Source: Cellulomonas sp. Leaf334
Lineage (GTDB): Bacteria; Actinomycetota; Actinomycetes; Actinomycetales; Cellulomonadaceae
NCBI RefSeq assembly: GCF_001424195.1
Contig: NZ_LMOO01000001.1
Location: 850,569 to 914,568 of the forward strand
Reading direction: 5' to 3'
DNA: 64,000 bases
The notes beneath the pieces were generated by a model. The model searched no databases. It was given only the letters and a program-made list of their open reading frames with translations, and was not told the DNA's origin. The position numbers and the translations under genes were made by a program. Shown here one piece after another: positions 55,245 to 63,960 of the stretch. How positions within the stretch are numbered: the stretch's first letter is position 1; each line of letters begins with the position of its first letter.

Positions 55245-56993
55245 ATGTCGGACAGCACCCCGTCGAAGGTCCCCTCCTCGTCCGCCGACCTCGCCGCCCT
55301 GCGCGCCGCGGCCGCGCAGGCCGCCGCCGAGGCAGCGGAGGCGAAGGCGCAGGCCGCCGCTTTGGCGCTCGCTGCGGCGGAGGCGGCGGCAGCGGAGGGC
55401 GCGACGCCCGCGGCCACACCCGCGCCGGCCGCAGACGTGCCGGCTCCGGCGCTGTCCGAGCACGCCGCGCAGATCGTGGCGGGTTACACCTTCACGGGAC
55501 CGATGCTCCCGGTCGGTGCCCTGGTCGAGGACGACGTCGCGATCCCCGGCGCCCCGGTCGGCATCCCGCTCGCGATGATGAACCGCCACGGCCTGGTCGC
55601 CGGCGCGACGGGGACCGGCAAGACCAGGACGCTCCAGGTGCTGACCGAGGGCCTGTCGGCCGCGGGGGTCCCGGTGTTCGTCGCGGACATCAAGGGTGAC
55701 CTGTCGGGCCTGGCCGTCCCCGGGACGTCGAGCGAGAAGCTCCTGGCGCGCACCGTGAGCCTCGGGCAGGAGTGGGTGGCGACCGCGTCGCCGGTCGAGT
55801 TCTACAGCCTCGGCGGTCTCGGTGAGGGGACACCGGTGCGCACGACGGTCACGGACTTCGGGCCGCTGCTGCTGGCCAAGGTGCTCGGGCTGAACGCCAC
55901 GCAGGAGTCGAGCCTCGGCCTGATCATGCACTGGGCGGACACGCAGGGGCTGGCGCCGCTCGACCTCAAGGACCTGCAGGCGACGATCGCGTACCTGGTC
56001 AGCGACGAGGGAAAGCCGCTGCTCAAGGGCATCGGCGGACTGTCGGCGTCGACCGCAGGCGTGATCCTGCGGGAGATCGTGTCGCTGCAGGGTCAGGGGG
56101 CCGACGCGTTCTTCGGCGAGCCGGCGTTCGACGTCTCGGAGCTGCTGAGAACCACCCCCGACGGCCGCGGCGTGGTCAGCGCGCTCGAGCTGCCCGCGGT
56201 GCAGGACCGACCGGCCCTCTTCTCGACGTTCCTCATGTGGCTGCTGGCCGAGCTGTTCCAGGAGCTCCCCGAGGTGGGCGACCCCGACAAGCCCAAGCTC
56301 GTGTTCTTCTTCGACGAGGCGCACCTGTTGTTCACGGGCGCGTCGGGCGACTTCCTCACGCAGGTGACCCAGACGGTCCGGCTCATCCGGTCGAAGGGCG
56401 TCGGCGTCTTCTTCGTCACGCAGAGCCCGAAGGACGTGCCCGGGGACGTCCTGGCCCAGCTGGGCAACCGCGTGCAGCACGCGCTGCGGGCGTTCACCCC
56501 GGACGACGCGAAGGCGTTGCGGGCGGCGGCGCGGACGTTCCCGACGTCGCCCTACGACCTGGAGCAGCTGCTGCAGTCGCTGGGTACCGGCGAGGCCGTG
56601 GTGACCGTGCAGTCGGAGCGCGGGACGCCGACCCCGGTGGCGTGGACGCGGTTGCGGGCACCGCAGTCGTCGATGGAGCCCATGCCCGCCGCCCAGCTGA
56701 CGGCGGCGGTCACGGCCTCACCGCTGTCCGGCCGGTACGCGGTCGCGGTGGACCGGGAGTCCGCGTACGAGCTGCTGGCGGTGCGGGCGGAGAAGGCGCA
56801 GGAGGCGGCACGCAAGCAGCAGGAGGCCGAGGAGGCGCAGGACCGCGCGGACGAGGCGGCACGGGAGGCCAAGCGGGCCGCTCCGCGCAGGTCGACCAGC
56901 CGGACGAGCCCGTTGGACAGCCTGCTGCGGTCAGCGGGCACTCAGCTCGGGCGTGAGATCACGCGCTCGATCTTCGGGACGCGTCGGCGCTGA
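55245..56993 (+). CDS. HerA-like ATPase (DUF853 type)
   Basis: 582 aa from ATG 55245. About 60 residues of Ala/Glu-rich coiled coil, then the FtsK/HerA fold ATPase: Walker A GLVAGATGTGKTRTLQVL, Walker B KLVFFFDEAHLLFTGAS, sensor VFFVTQSPKDVP. The C-terminal 100 residues are another Ala/Glu/Arg-rich coiled coil. DUF853 proteins may act on DNA or pili assembly; the role is unproven. It converges with the MFS gene and their ends overlap by 63 bases. Confidence 0.88.
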   Translation: MSDSTPSKVPSSSADLAALRAAAAQAAAEAAEAKAQAAALALAAAEAAAAEGATPAATPAPAADVPAPALSEHAAQIVAGYTFTGPMLPVGALVEDDVAIPGAPVGIPLAMMNRHGLVAGATGTGKTRTLQVLTEGLSAAGVPVFVADIKGDLSGLAVPGTSSEKLLARTVSLGQEWVATASPVEFYSLGGLGEGTPVRTTVTDFGPLLLAKVLGLNATQESSLGLIMHWADTQGLAPLDLKDLQATIAYLVSDEGKPLLKGIGGLSASTAGVILREIVSLQGQGADAFFGEPAFDVSELLRTTPDGRGVVSALELPAVQDRPALFSTFLMWLLAELFQELPEVGDPDKPKLVFFFDEAHLLFTGASGDFLTQVTQTVRLIRSKGVGVFFVTQSPKDVPGDVLAQLGNRVQHALRAFTPDDAKALRAAARTFPTSPYDLEQLLQSLGTGEAVVTVQSERGTPTPVAWTRLRAPQSSMEPMPAAQLTAAVTASPLSGRYAVAVDRESAYELLAVRAEKAQEAARKQQEAEEAQDRADEAAREAKRAAPRRSTSRTSPLDSLLRSAGTQLGREITRSIFGTRRR

Positions 56994-58163
56994 CAGGACG
57001 GGCACCGGTCCGCGCCCGAACGCCAGCACGACCACCAGGCCGACCGCGGTCAGCCCGGCACCGACCCACGCCGGGGCGAGGTACCCGAACCCTCCGGCGA
57101 TGACGAGCCCTCCCGCGAACGCCCCGGCGGCGTTGCCCAGGTTGAGCGCGGAGTGGCAGAGCGCCGCACCGAGGGACGGCGCCGCGGGCGAGACGTCCAT
57201 GAGCCGCGTCTGCAGCGACAGCCCCAGCACCTGCGACGTGACGCCGAGCAGCACGAGCGCGAGCACGGCGGGCACCGGGGATGCGCCGACCAGCGCGATG
57301 GCGACGAGCACGACGATGGTCGCGACCATCGAGCCGATCACCGTGCCGAGCACGGACCGGTCGGCGAGCCGGCCGCCGACGAGCGTCCCGATCGTCATGC
57401 CGATGCCGTACAGCGCGAGGACCAGCGGCACGAGCCCGATGCCCAGGCCGGTGACCTCGGTGAGCAGCGGCTTGACGTAGGAGTAGACCGCGAACATGCC
57501 GCCGAACCCGACGGCACCGGCGCCGAACGCGATCCAGAGCCGCCGGTTGCGCAGCGCGGCGAGCTCGGTGCGGACGGTGGTACCGGGGGGCGACGGCAGC
57601 GACGGCGTCCACGCGTGCAGGGCCGCGAGCGTGATCAGGCCGAGCACACCGACCCCGACGAACGCCCAGCGCCAGCCGACGGCCTGCCCCACGATCGTCG
57701 AGAGCGGCACCCCGACGGCACACGCCACGGTGAGGCCGGCCATCATCGCGGCGACCGCCCGACCCCGCCGCTCGGGTCCCACGACCGCCGTGCCCATGAC
57801 CGCACCGACCCCGAAGAACGCTCCGTGCGGCAGCCCGGCGAGGAACCGGGCGAGCACCAGCCAGCCCATGCTGGGCGCGAACGCGGACAGGACGTTGCCC
57901 ACCGTGAACGCGACCATGAGCAGCAGGAGGAGCCGGCGTCGGTCGAGTCGTGCGCCGAGGGCCGCGAGCGTCGGGGCGCCGACGACGACCCCGAGCGCGT
58001 AGGCCGTGATCGCGTGCCCGGCGACGGGGATCGACACTCCCAGGTCGTCGGCGATCTCGGGCAGGAGGCCCATCGTCGCGAACTCGGTGGTGCCGATGCC
58101 GAAGCCACCGAGGGCCAGGGCGAACAGTGCGGCGCGGGAGCGCGCGGGCGACAGCGTGACCAA
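56931..58163 (-). CDS. MFS transporter (AraJ/Cmx type)
   Basis: 410 aa, twelve transmembrane helices. ALGGFGIGTTEFATMGLLPEIADDLGVS is typical of the AraJ/chloramphenicol exporter group. The start TTG 58163 is chosen because GGAGGG lies seven bases before it; GTG 58196 would be longer but has no RBS and would place the palindrome CGAATCGATTCG inside the gene. Substrate unknown. Ends overlap the HerA-like gene. The DtxR-type regulator lies upstream on the same strand. Confidence 0.88.
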   Translation of the reverse strand: MVTLSPARSRAALFALALGGFGIGTTEFATMGLLPEIADDLGVSIPVAGHAITAYALGVVVGAPTLAALGARLDRRRLLLLLMVAFTVGNVLSAFAPSMGWLVLARFLAGLPHGAFFGVGAVMGTAVVGPERRGRAVAAMMAGLTVACAVGVPLSTIVGQAVGWRWAFVGVGVLGLITLAALHAWTPSLPSPPGTTVRTELAALRNRRLWIAFGAGAVGFGGMFAVYSYVKPLLTEVTGLGIGLVPLVLALYGIGMTIGTLVGGRLADRSVLGTVIGSMVATIVVLVAIALVGASPVPAVLALVLLGVTSQVLGLSLQTRLMDVSPAAPSLGAALCHSALNLGNAAGAFAGGLVIAGGFGYLAPAWVGAGLTAVGLVVVLAFGRGPVPVLSAPTRPEDRARDLTPELSAR

Positions 58164-58179
58164 GCGGGAGCCCTCCGGA

Positions 58180-58191
58180 CGAATCGATTCG
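58180..58191. promoter_or_regulatory. Palindrome upstream of the MFS gene
   Basis: CGAATCGATTCG, a perfect 12-base palindrome 17 bases before the TTG start with the good RBS. Likely an operator of the MFS gene; the regulator could be the DtxR-type protein next door or another. Confidence 0.45.
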
Positions 58192-58250
58192 ATCACGATG
58201 CGGAGTGCGCCGTCGTCAGCTCCGGTGGATGCCGCCCAGCGTACGGGGTG

Positions 58251-58928
58251 TCAGGCGGCGGGGACCAACCAGATGGCCCGCGCCGCGATCTCGCCGAGGT
58301 CGACCGTCGCCCCGGCGACCCGCACCGAGATCACTCCGGCGACCGTGCGGCGCTCGACCACCGTGACCGGCGCGTCGAGCAGCAGGTCGACCGACTCGAG
58401 GTAGCGCAGGAGTCCGGGGTCCGCGTCGGAGATCCGCGCGACCGCCCACTCCCCCGGCGCCACGTCCCACAGCACGCTGGCCGCGGGGATGTCGAGGGAG
58501 CCGTCAGGGCCGGGGATCGGGTCACCGTGCGGGTCCCGCGTGGGGTGGCCGAGCCGGGCGGAGAGCCGCTCGACGAACAGGTCGGAGACCGCGTGCTCGA
58601 GGACCTCGGCCTCGTCGTGAACCTCGTCCCAGCCGTAGCCGAGCATCTCCACGAGGAAGGTCTCGACGAGCCGGTGCCGGCGCACGACCGCGAGCGCATG
58701 CCGCTCGCCGTCGGCCGTGAGCTCGACGGCGCCGTAGGGCTGGTGGGTGACCAGGCCGCTGTCGGCGAGCCGCCGGACGGTCTCCGAGACGGTGGACGCG
58801 CCGACGCCGAGGCGGGTGGCGAGCATCTTGGTGGTGACGGGCTGCTCCGACCACTCGCGGGCCGACCACACGACCTTGAGGTAGTCCTGGGTGACGGCGC
58901 TCAGCTCGGGGGTCGTCGGAGTGCTCAC
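58251..58928 (-). CDS. DtxR/MntR-type metal-dependent regulator
   Basis: 225 aa. Winged helix (TKMLATRLGVGASTVSETVRRLADSGLV), then the metal-binding dimerisation domain (ERHALAVVRRHRLVETFLVEMLGYGWDEVHDEAEVLEHAVSD with His/Glu ligands) and an SH3-like C-terminal domain. It would sense Mn or Fe. GTG start. Followed by the MFS exporter. Confidence 0.92.
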   Translation of the reverse strand: MSTPTTPELSAVTQDYLKVVWSAREWSEQPVTTKMLATRLGVGASTVSETVRRLADSGLVTHQPYGAVELTADGERHALAVVRRHRLVETFLVEMLGYGWDEVHDEAEVLEHAVSDLFVERLSARLGHPTRDPHGDPIPGPDGSLDIPAASVLWDVAPGEWAVARISDADPGLLRYLESVDLLLDAPVTVVERRTVAGVISVRVAGATVDLGEIAARAIWLVPAA

Positions 58929-58953
58929 GGCGTCAAGCCTAGGGCTCGGACGC

Positions 58954-60507
58954 TCACCAGCCGTCGACGCTCCAGTGCCACGGCTCGCCGGGCAGGTTCT
59001 CCAGCCCGTAGTCGGCTGCGTGCTCGGCGAGCCAGAGGACCGCGGGCGATCCGGCGCGCAGGACCTTCCCCTCCACCGTGAAGTCGAGCGCCAGGCCGCG
59101 CTCGTGACGCGAGGTCCCTGGCGGCGCGGTCTGCGGGCGGCACGTGACGACCGTGGGGTCGGCCTCGGTGGGGCTGCAGTTGGCGGCGCGCAGCGCGATC
59201 TGCTGGCTGGAGCTGCGCCAGCCCCAGGCGCGCAGGTCGATGCCGTCGACCCGTGCGGCGGTCATGAGGGCGTCCAGCGCGTCGGCGAGGCACGGGTGCA
59301 CGCGCACCCCGGACGCGGTGACGACCGTGTCCTCCTGCGGGACGGGCGCGGTGACGTCGTCGCAGTCCGTCGCCACCTGGCTGCGCGTGAGCAGCTCCGC
59401 CGGCACGTCGACGCGCCACAGCTCCTGGCCCGTCGTCGCGCTCAGCAGCAGCGCGGCCTCCTCGAGGCGGAGCGTCGCGCCGGGGTGGCCCGGTGTCGCG
59501 CTCGCCCACAGGACGCCTCCGTCCGCGCCGGTCAGCACCACGTTCCCGTCGTCCTGGACGGCGAGGGCCGTGGCGCCGGGGGCGTCCGCGGTCCAGACGA
59601 CCGTGTCGTCGTACGCGAGGGCGAGCCCGTCGGGTCCCAGCCGCAGGTGCAGGTGCCCGTCCGGGGAGCTGAGCTGCGCACCGAGGGCGACCGGCGTGCC
59701 GCTGACCAGCGAGGACGGGCCGATCACGGTCCCGGTGCTCCACACCGGCGCCCCGGCCGCGTCGTACAGGACGAGGTCGCCGTCGTCCTGCAGCACGAGC
59801 GACGACCCGGGGTGCCCGGCCGTGCGGCTGCGCCAGACGCGGTCGCCGTCCGGGTCGGTGACGACGAGGTTGCCGTCCTCCCGCAGGGTCAGTCGCGAGC
59901 CGGGTCGTCCGGTGCCCGTGGACCAGCGCGTCGTGGCGTCCGGGCCGAGCAGGGCGACGTCACCGTCGTCGAGCACGAGCAGCGTGTGGCGGCCGTCGGG
60001 CGAGGACAGCGCGTCGCCGGGTGCGAGCACGCCGCCCGACGGCAGGATCGAGGGCTGGACGGCCGTGCCCGACTCCCACACCTGCGTACCCTGCGGGTCC
60101 AGCACCACGAGGTTGCCGTCGTCCTGCAGGACGAGCCTCGACCCGACCGTCGCGGGCGCCTCCGGCCGCCAGCCGACGGTTCCGTCCGGGGCGGTCAGCG
60201 TGACGTCACCGCTCTCCCCGACGACCAGGGACGAGCCGGGCGCGGCGGGACCGGAGACCCAGCGAGGATCTGCTTCGGCCCCGAACAGGGCGAGCACCCC
60301 GTCGGGCTGCACCACGAGCGTCTGCGACCCGTCCGCAGAGACGAGCCCCTCGCCCGACAGCAGCGACTCGCCGGGTCGCAGCTCTCCCTCACCGGACGAG
60401 GCGGAGGCCGACGGGGCGAGCACGAGGGTGCCGACGAGCACGCAGGCGCTGACCAGCGCGGTGCGGACGGCGGGACGCGCCCTCGCGTCCCGCTCCCGAC
60501 CGCTCAC
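58954..60507 (-). CDS. Bulb-type lectin / VanY-type carboxypeptidase, secreted
   Basis: 517 aa. A signal peptide (TALVSACVLVGTLVL, cleavage after SASA), three bulb-lectin (B-type mannose lectin) domains with repeats LVLQDDGNLVVLD, LTLREDGNLVVTD, LAVQDDGNVVLTG, and a C-terminal D-Ala-D-Ala carboxypeptidase (about 395-517) with SRHERGLALDF (zinc His and Asp) and EPWHW (Glu and His). It would bind a polysaccharide and trim peptidoglycan. Confidence 0.9.
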   Translation of the reverse strand: MSGRERDARARPAVRTALVSACVLVGTLVLAPSASASSGEGELRPGESLLSGEGLVSADGSQTLVVQPDGVLALFGAEADPRWVSGPAAPGSSLVVGESGDVTLTAPDGTVGWRPEAPATVGSRLVLQDDGNLVVLDPQGTQVWESGTAVQPSILPSGGVLAPGDALSSPDGRHTLLVLDDGDVALLGPDATTRWSTGTGRPGSRLTLREDGNLVVTDPDGDRVWRSRTAGHPGSSLVLQDDGDLVLYDAAGAPVWSTGTVIGPSSLVSGTPVALGAQLSSPDGHLHLRLGPDGLALAYDDTVVWTADAPGATALAVQDDGNVVLTGADGGVLWASATPGHPGATLRLEEAALLLSATTGQELWRVDVPAELLTRSQVATDCDDVTAPVPQEDTVVTASGVRVHPCLADALDALMTAARVDGIDLRAWGWRSSSQQIALRAANCSPTEADPTVVTCRPQTAPPGTSRHERGLALDFTVEGKVLRAGSPAVLWLAEHAADYGLENLPGEPWHWSVDGW

Positions 60508-60607
60508 GACGCGGCTCCCCGGGCCACCTACCCACCCCCTCGCACGGACCGACCTGACAGCTGCTCAGGTCGGCACGCCCCTCCACCCTAGGTCAGCGTG
60601 ACGCAGA

Positions 60608-62224
60608 TCACACGGGTGAAGGACCGATGGCCGGCGGCACGATCGCGGCGGGCCACTGCAGGCGGGGCGAGACGGTGGCGGTCGTGTCCGGTCGCACCTG
60701 GACCAGCTGGTAGTCGACGAACCGCCGCGTGTCCGGGTTCCACCGCAGGACCGTCATCTCGGCGACCCCGTTCAACGGTCCGACGGTCGGCTGGCCGAGC
60801 GTCGCCCCCGCGGTGCTCGAGCTGATGTACCGCACGGCGCGGCCCACCCGCTCGGGACCGTACCGGCGGTGCAGGTGGCCCGAGATCTGCGCCGGCGCGC
60901 AGCCGTCCTCCAGGGCCCGCTGCCCGACGGCCGGCGTGTGGATGAGAAGCAGGTCGACACCGTCGTCGTCCTCGCAGGCCACGTCGGCGAGGCGCTGCGC
61001 CTGCTCGGCCGCGGTCTCCTTGCCGGCCTGCGCGGTGCCTCCGGCGCCGACCCTCGTCTCGTTCGGGTCGCTGTCACCCAGGATGCGCAGGCCGTCGACC
61101 TCGATCACGGAGCCGTCCAGCACGGTCGCGCCGGCCCGCGCGTAGTTCGTCGACGTCTCGGCGGAGTCGTGGTTGCCTGGCGACGTCACGAGCTCCACCC
61201 CGTCCGGCACCGCCCTGGCGAACGTCGTCACGCAGTACTGCTCGACCGAGGTGCCGTTGATCGTCGTGTCGCCCGCGTCGAGGACGAGGTCGGCGTCCGC
61301 ACCCTCGACGACGGTCCGGATCAGGGGTGCCATCCCCACGTTGCAGTGCAGGTCGGAGACGACGACGACGGTGAGCAGGTCCTCGTCGCCGGCCGGCTCG
61401 CTCGCCCCCGGCGACGGGCTGCCGGTCGCGGACGGTTCCTCGAGGAGCGCCTGCCGCTCGTCCCAGGCCGCCTGCAGCGACGTGTTCGCCTCCGCGTAGA
61501 ACGTCTCGTTCTTGCGCAGCTCGGCGATGACCTGCCCGCCGTACGTGTCGATGACACCACCGAGCCGGCCGGTCACCCGGGCCCCCTCGAGCGGCGTGCC
61601 GTCGAACACCGACGATGCGCGTTGTGACACCGACGGCCGGTCGCGCCGCCCGAGGCTCGACGTCAGGACGGTGCCGACGAGCGCGACCACGACGACCCCG
61701 ACGACGACCGCCCGCAGGTGCGGCCGCACACGGTCGTGCAGCTCCGCCCGGCGTGCGGCACCGACCAGGAAGCGGACCAGGTACCACCCGCCGACCAGCG
61801 CGGCGAGCGCCAGCACGGTCCGCTCGAGCGCCTCCACGCCCAGCGCCCGGGCCACGTCCTGGATCGTCGCCTCCGGTCCGGAGAAGAACTGCAGGTAGCT
61901 CTGCAGGTCGCCGCTGAGCGCGGCCAGGGTGCGGGCCTGGTTCAGCTCCGTGACGGACGCCGGGATCTCCTGCACGGTCACGCGGGCGCCGAGCGTCAGC
62001 GGCAGCGGGGAGTCGATCTCGAGCGTGCCGAGCGGGCCGAGGTCGATCGTCACCGTGTCGTCGGTGGTGACGTCGTACCGGGCCTCGTGCGGGCCGAGGC
62101 TGCTCTCGACGGACGCCGTCGTGATCCCGAACGTGAGCGCGAGGAGCACGGCGGCGACCAGCAGGAGGACCCGCGGCCACCACCGACGCTCGGGGCGCAC
62201 CTCGGGGCTGCTCGGGTCGCTCAT
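60608..62224 (-). CDS. Membrane metallophosphoesterase
   Basis: 538 aa. Two or three N-terminal helices around residues 17-200 with an external part, then a calcineurin-type catalytic domain: VVVSDLHCNVG, LDAGDTT, TSPGNHDSAE, LIHTPAVG and ISGHLHRRYG (the two-metal ligands). Substrate unknown. ATG 62224. Confidence 0.9.
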   Translation of the reverse strand: MSDPSSPEVRPERRWWPRVLLLVAAVLLALTFGITTASVESSLGPHEARYDVTTDDTVTIDLGPLGTLEIDSPLPLTLGARVTVQEIPASVTELNQARTLAALSGDLQSYLQFFSGPEATIQDVARALGVEALERTVLALAALVGGWYLVRFLVGAARRAELHDRVRPHLRAVVVGVVVVALVGTVLTSSLGRRDRPSVSQRASSVFDGTPLEGARVTGRLGGVIDTYGGQVIAELRKNETFYAEANTSLQAAWDERQALLEEPSATGSPSPGASEPAGDEDLLTVVVVSDLHCNVGMAPLIRTVVEGADADLVLDAGDTTINGTSVEQYCVTTFARAVPDGVELVTSPGNHDSAETSTNYARAGATVLDGSVIEVDGLRILGDSDPNETRVGAGGTAQAGKETAAEQAQRLADVACEDDDGVDLLLIHTPAVGQRALEDGCAPAQISGHLHRRYGPERVGRAVRYISSSTAGATLGQPTVGPLNGVAEMTVLRWNPDTRRFVDYQLVQVRPDTTATVSPRLQWPAAIVPPAIGPSPV

Positions 62225-62254
62225 CGCACCCGAGCCTATGCGGCGAAGGCCAGG

Positions 62255-63031
62255 TCAGCCCTGCGCGTCGCGCCAGGCCACCCACTCGGCGGCCAGCGCC
62301 AGGTCGTAGTCCGGCCCGCCGGTGCTCACCGTGAACAGGGTCACGCCGGCTGCGACGAGAGCGTCGGCGACCTCGCTCGGCGGCGCGCCGACCCCGACGG
62401 ACCGCTCGACGAGCGCGGCGGTGTCCCGGCCGACGTCGGCGCCGTGCTCGTCGAGGATCGCGCTCTTGCGGACGAGTGTGTCGACGTCACCGAACGAGTG
62501 CCACACGTCGGCGTGCTCCGCGACGACCCGCAGCGTCTTGCGCTCGCCACCGCCACCGATCATCACGGGGATCTGACGCGTCGGGACGGGGTTCGACGCC
62601 GCCCAGCGCGCCGTGATGCGCGGCATCGCCTGCGCGAGGTCCGCGATCCGGGAGCCCGCCGTGCCGAAATCGTACCCGAACTGGTCGTAGTCCTTCTCGA
62701 ACCAGCCCGCACCGATGCCGAGGATCAGCCGGCCGCCGCTGATGTGGTCGACCGTGCGGGCCATGTCCGCCAGCAGCTCGGGGTTCCGGTAGGAGTTGCA
62801 CGTCACGAGCGCGCCGATCTGCACCCGGCTGGTCTGCTCCGCCCACGCGCCGAGCATCGTCCAGCACTCGTAGTGCTTGCCGTCCGGGTCCCCGCTGAGC
62901 GGGAAGAAGTGGTCCCAGTTGAAGATGATGTCGACACCGAGGTCCTCGGCGCGGCGCACCGCGTCGCGGAGCTGGGCGTAGTCGGCGTGCTGGGGCTGGA
63001 GCTGGACTCCGATGCGGATGGGGTGCGTCAT
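62255..63031 (-). CDS. LLM class F420-dependent oxidoreductase
   Basis: 258 aa, TIM-barrel luciferase-like. IGVQLQPQHADYAQLRDAVRRAEDLGVD at the N-terminus and the F420-binding type GRLILGIGAGWFEKDYDQFGYDFG. Its substrate is not known; the family reduces or oxidises small molecules with F420. Confidence 0.9.
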   Translation of the reverse strand: MTHPIRIGVQLQPQHADYAQLRDAVRRAEDLGVDIIFNWDHFFPLSGDPDGKHYECWTMLGAWAEQTSRVQIGALVTCNSYRNPELLADMARTVDHISGGRLILGIGAGWFEKDYDQFGYDFGTAGSRIADLAQAMPRITARWAASNPVPTRQIPVMIGGGGERKTLRVVAEHADVWHSFGDVDTLVRKSAILDEHGADVGRDTAALVERSVGVGAPPSEVADALVAAGVTLFTVSTGGPDYDLALAAEWVAWRDAQG

Positions 63032-63111
63032 GGGTCGAGCCTAAGTTGGTCGGACAGGAGCTGACCTCTTCTGCGACGAGGCTGGGTCCACGACTCACCG
63101 AAGGAGTTCTC

Positions 63112-63480
63112 ATGGACATGAAGCTGGAGCTCGTCCCCGTCCCGGTGACGGACATCGACCGAGCGAAGGCGTTCTACGTCGACCAGGTGGGCTTCGTCGT
63201 CGACCACGACGTCCCGGTCGACGAGAACCTGCGGTTCGTGCAGCTGACCCCGCCGGGCTCGGCGTGCTCGATCGTGCTCGACGTGAACCTGACCTCGATG
63301 CCTGCCGGGGCGCAGCAGGGCCTCCAGGTGGTCGTCGACGACGCCGACGCCGCCTACGAGTACCTGGTCGGGCGCGGGGTCGCGGCCGAGCCGGTGGTCG
63401 ACTACCCGTGGGGGCGGTTCACGTTCTTCGCCGATCCCGACGGGAACCGGTGGTCGATCCAGCAGATCATCCGGAGGTAG
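63112..63480 (+). CDS. Glyoxalase/VOC superfamily protein
   Basis: 122 aa from ATG 63112, with AAGGAG five bases upstream. Paired beta-alpha-beta units: VPVTDIDRAKAFYVDQVGF and ADPDGNRWSIQQ. Metal ligands and substrate are not predicted. Convergent with the MarR gene, overlapping by 14 bases. Confidence 0.88.
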   Translation: MDMKLELVPVPVTDIDRAKAFYVDQVGFVVDHDVPVDENLRFVQLTPPGSACSIVLDVNLTSMPAGAQQGLQVVVDDADAAYEYLVGRGVAAEPVVDYPWGRFTFFADPDGNRWSIQQIIRR

Positions 63481-63904
63481 GTGCCGTCGCCGCGATCAGC
63501 AGCTCCGCCGCCGCGCGGATCTGCTCGATCTGCTCGGGCGTGAGCCCCAGGCCCTCCACCATGGCGGCCGGGATCCCGACCGCGGAGGCCCGCAGGGCAC
63601 GGCCGGCGTCGGTCACGACGATGTCGAGCGCGCGCTCGTCGTCCGTGGCGCGCTCGCGACGCACCAGTCCCATCGCCTCCAGCCGCTTGACCAGCGGCGA
63701 CGCGGTGGCGGGCTCGAGGTGCAGCAGCGCGGCGAGGTCCTTGAGCGAGAGCCGGCCGTACTGCCAGAGCGCGAGCATCGTGAGGTACTGCGGGTGCGTC
63801 AGACCGAGCGGCTCGAGCAGCGGACGGTAGAACGCGACGAGGCCGCGGGCCGCAGCGGACATGGTCAGGCAGACCTGGGCCTCGACGGCGAGCGGATCGT
63901 CCAT
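63467..63904 (-). CDS. MarR family regulator, OhrR-like
   Basis: 145 aa from ATG 63904 (or 153 from ATG 63928, which would need a leaderless transcript). AQVCLTMSAAARGLVAFYRPLLEPLGLTHPQYLTML matches OhrR, including the reactive Cys near residue 11-12; wing and helix LEPATASPLVKRLEAMGLV. OhrR senses organic peroxides; no ohr gene is visible, but the divergent gene is cut off. Confidence 0.85.
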   Translation of the reverse strand: MDDPLAVEAQVCLTMSAAARGLVAFYRPLLEPLGLTHPQYLTMLALWQYGRLSLKDLAALLHLEPATASPLVKRLEAMGLVRRERATDDERALDIVVTDAGRALRASAVGIPAAMVEGLGLTPEQIEQIRAAAELLIAATAPTSG

Positions 63905-63929
63905 GCGCCCATCGTAGATCGTGGGCATA

Positions 63930-63947
63930 TAGTTAGGGCACGAACTA
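63930..63947. promoter_or_regulatory. Inverted repeat in the divergent MarR region
   Basis: TAGTT, eight bases, AACTA. Lies between the divergent starts, so a likely operator of the OhrR/MarR-like protein. Confidence 0.5.
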
Positions 63948-63960
63948 CTGAGAGGTGCTC

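Noticed and set aside
52493..55699. Open frame of 1068 codons on the + strand opposite leuS
   Set aside because: Antisense shadow of leucyl-tRNA synthetase; no motif, and it runs into the start of the HerA-like gene in another frame.
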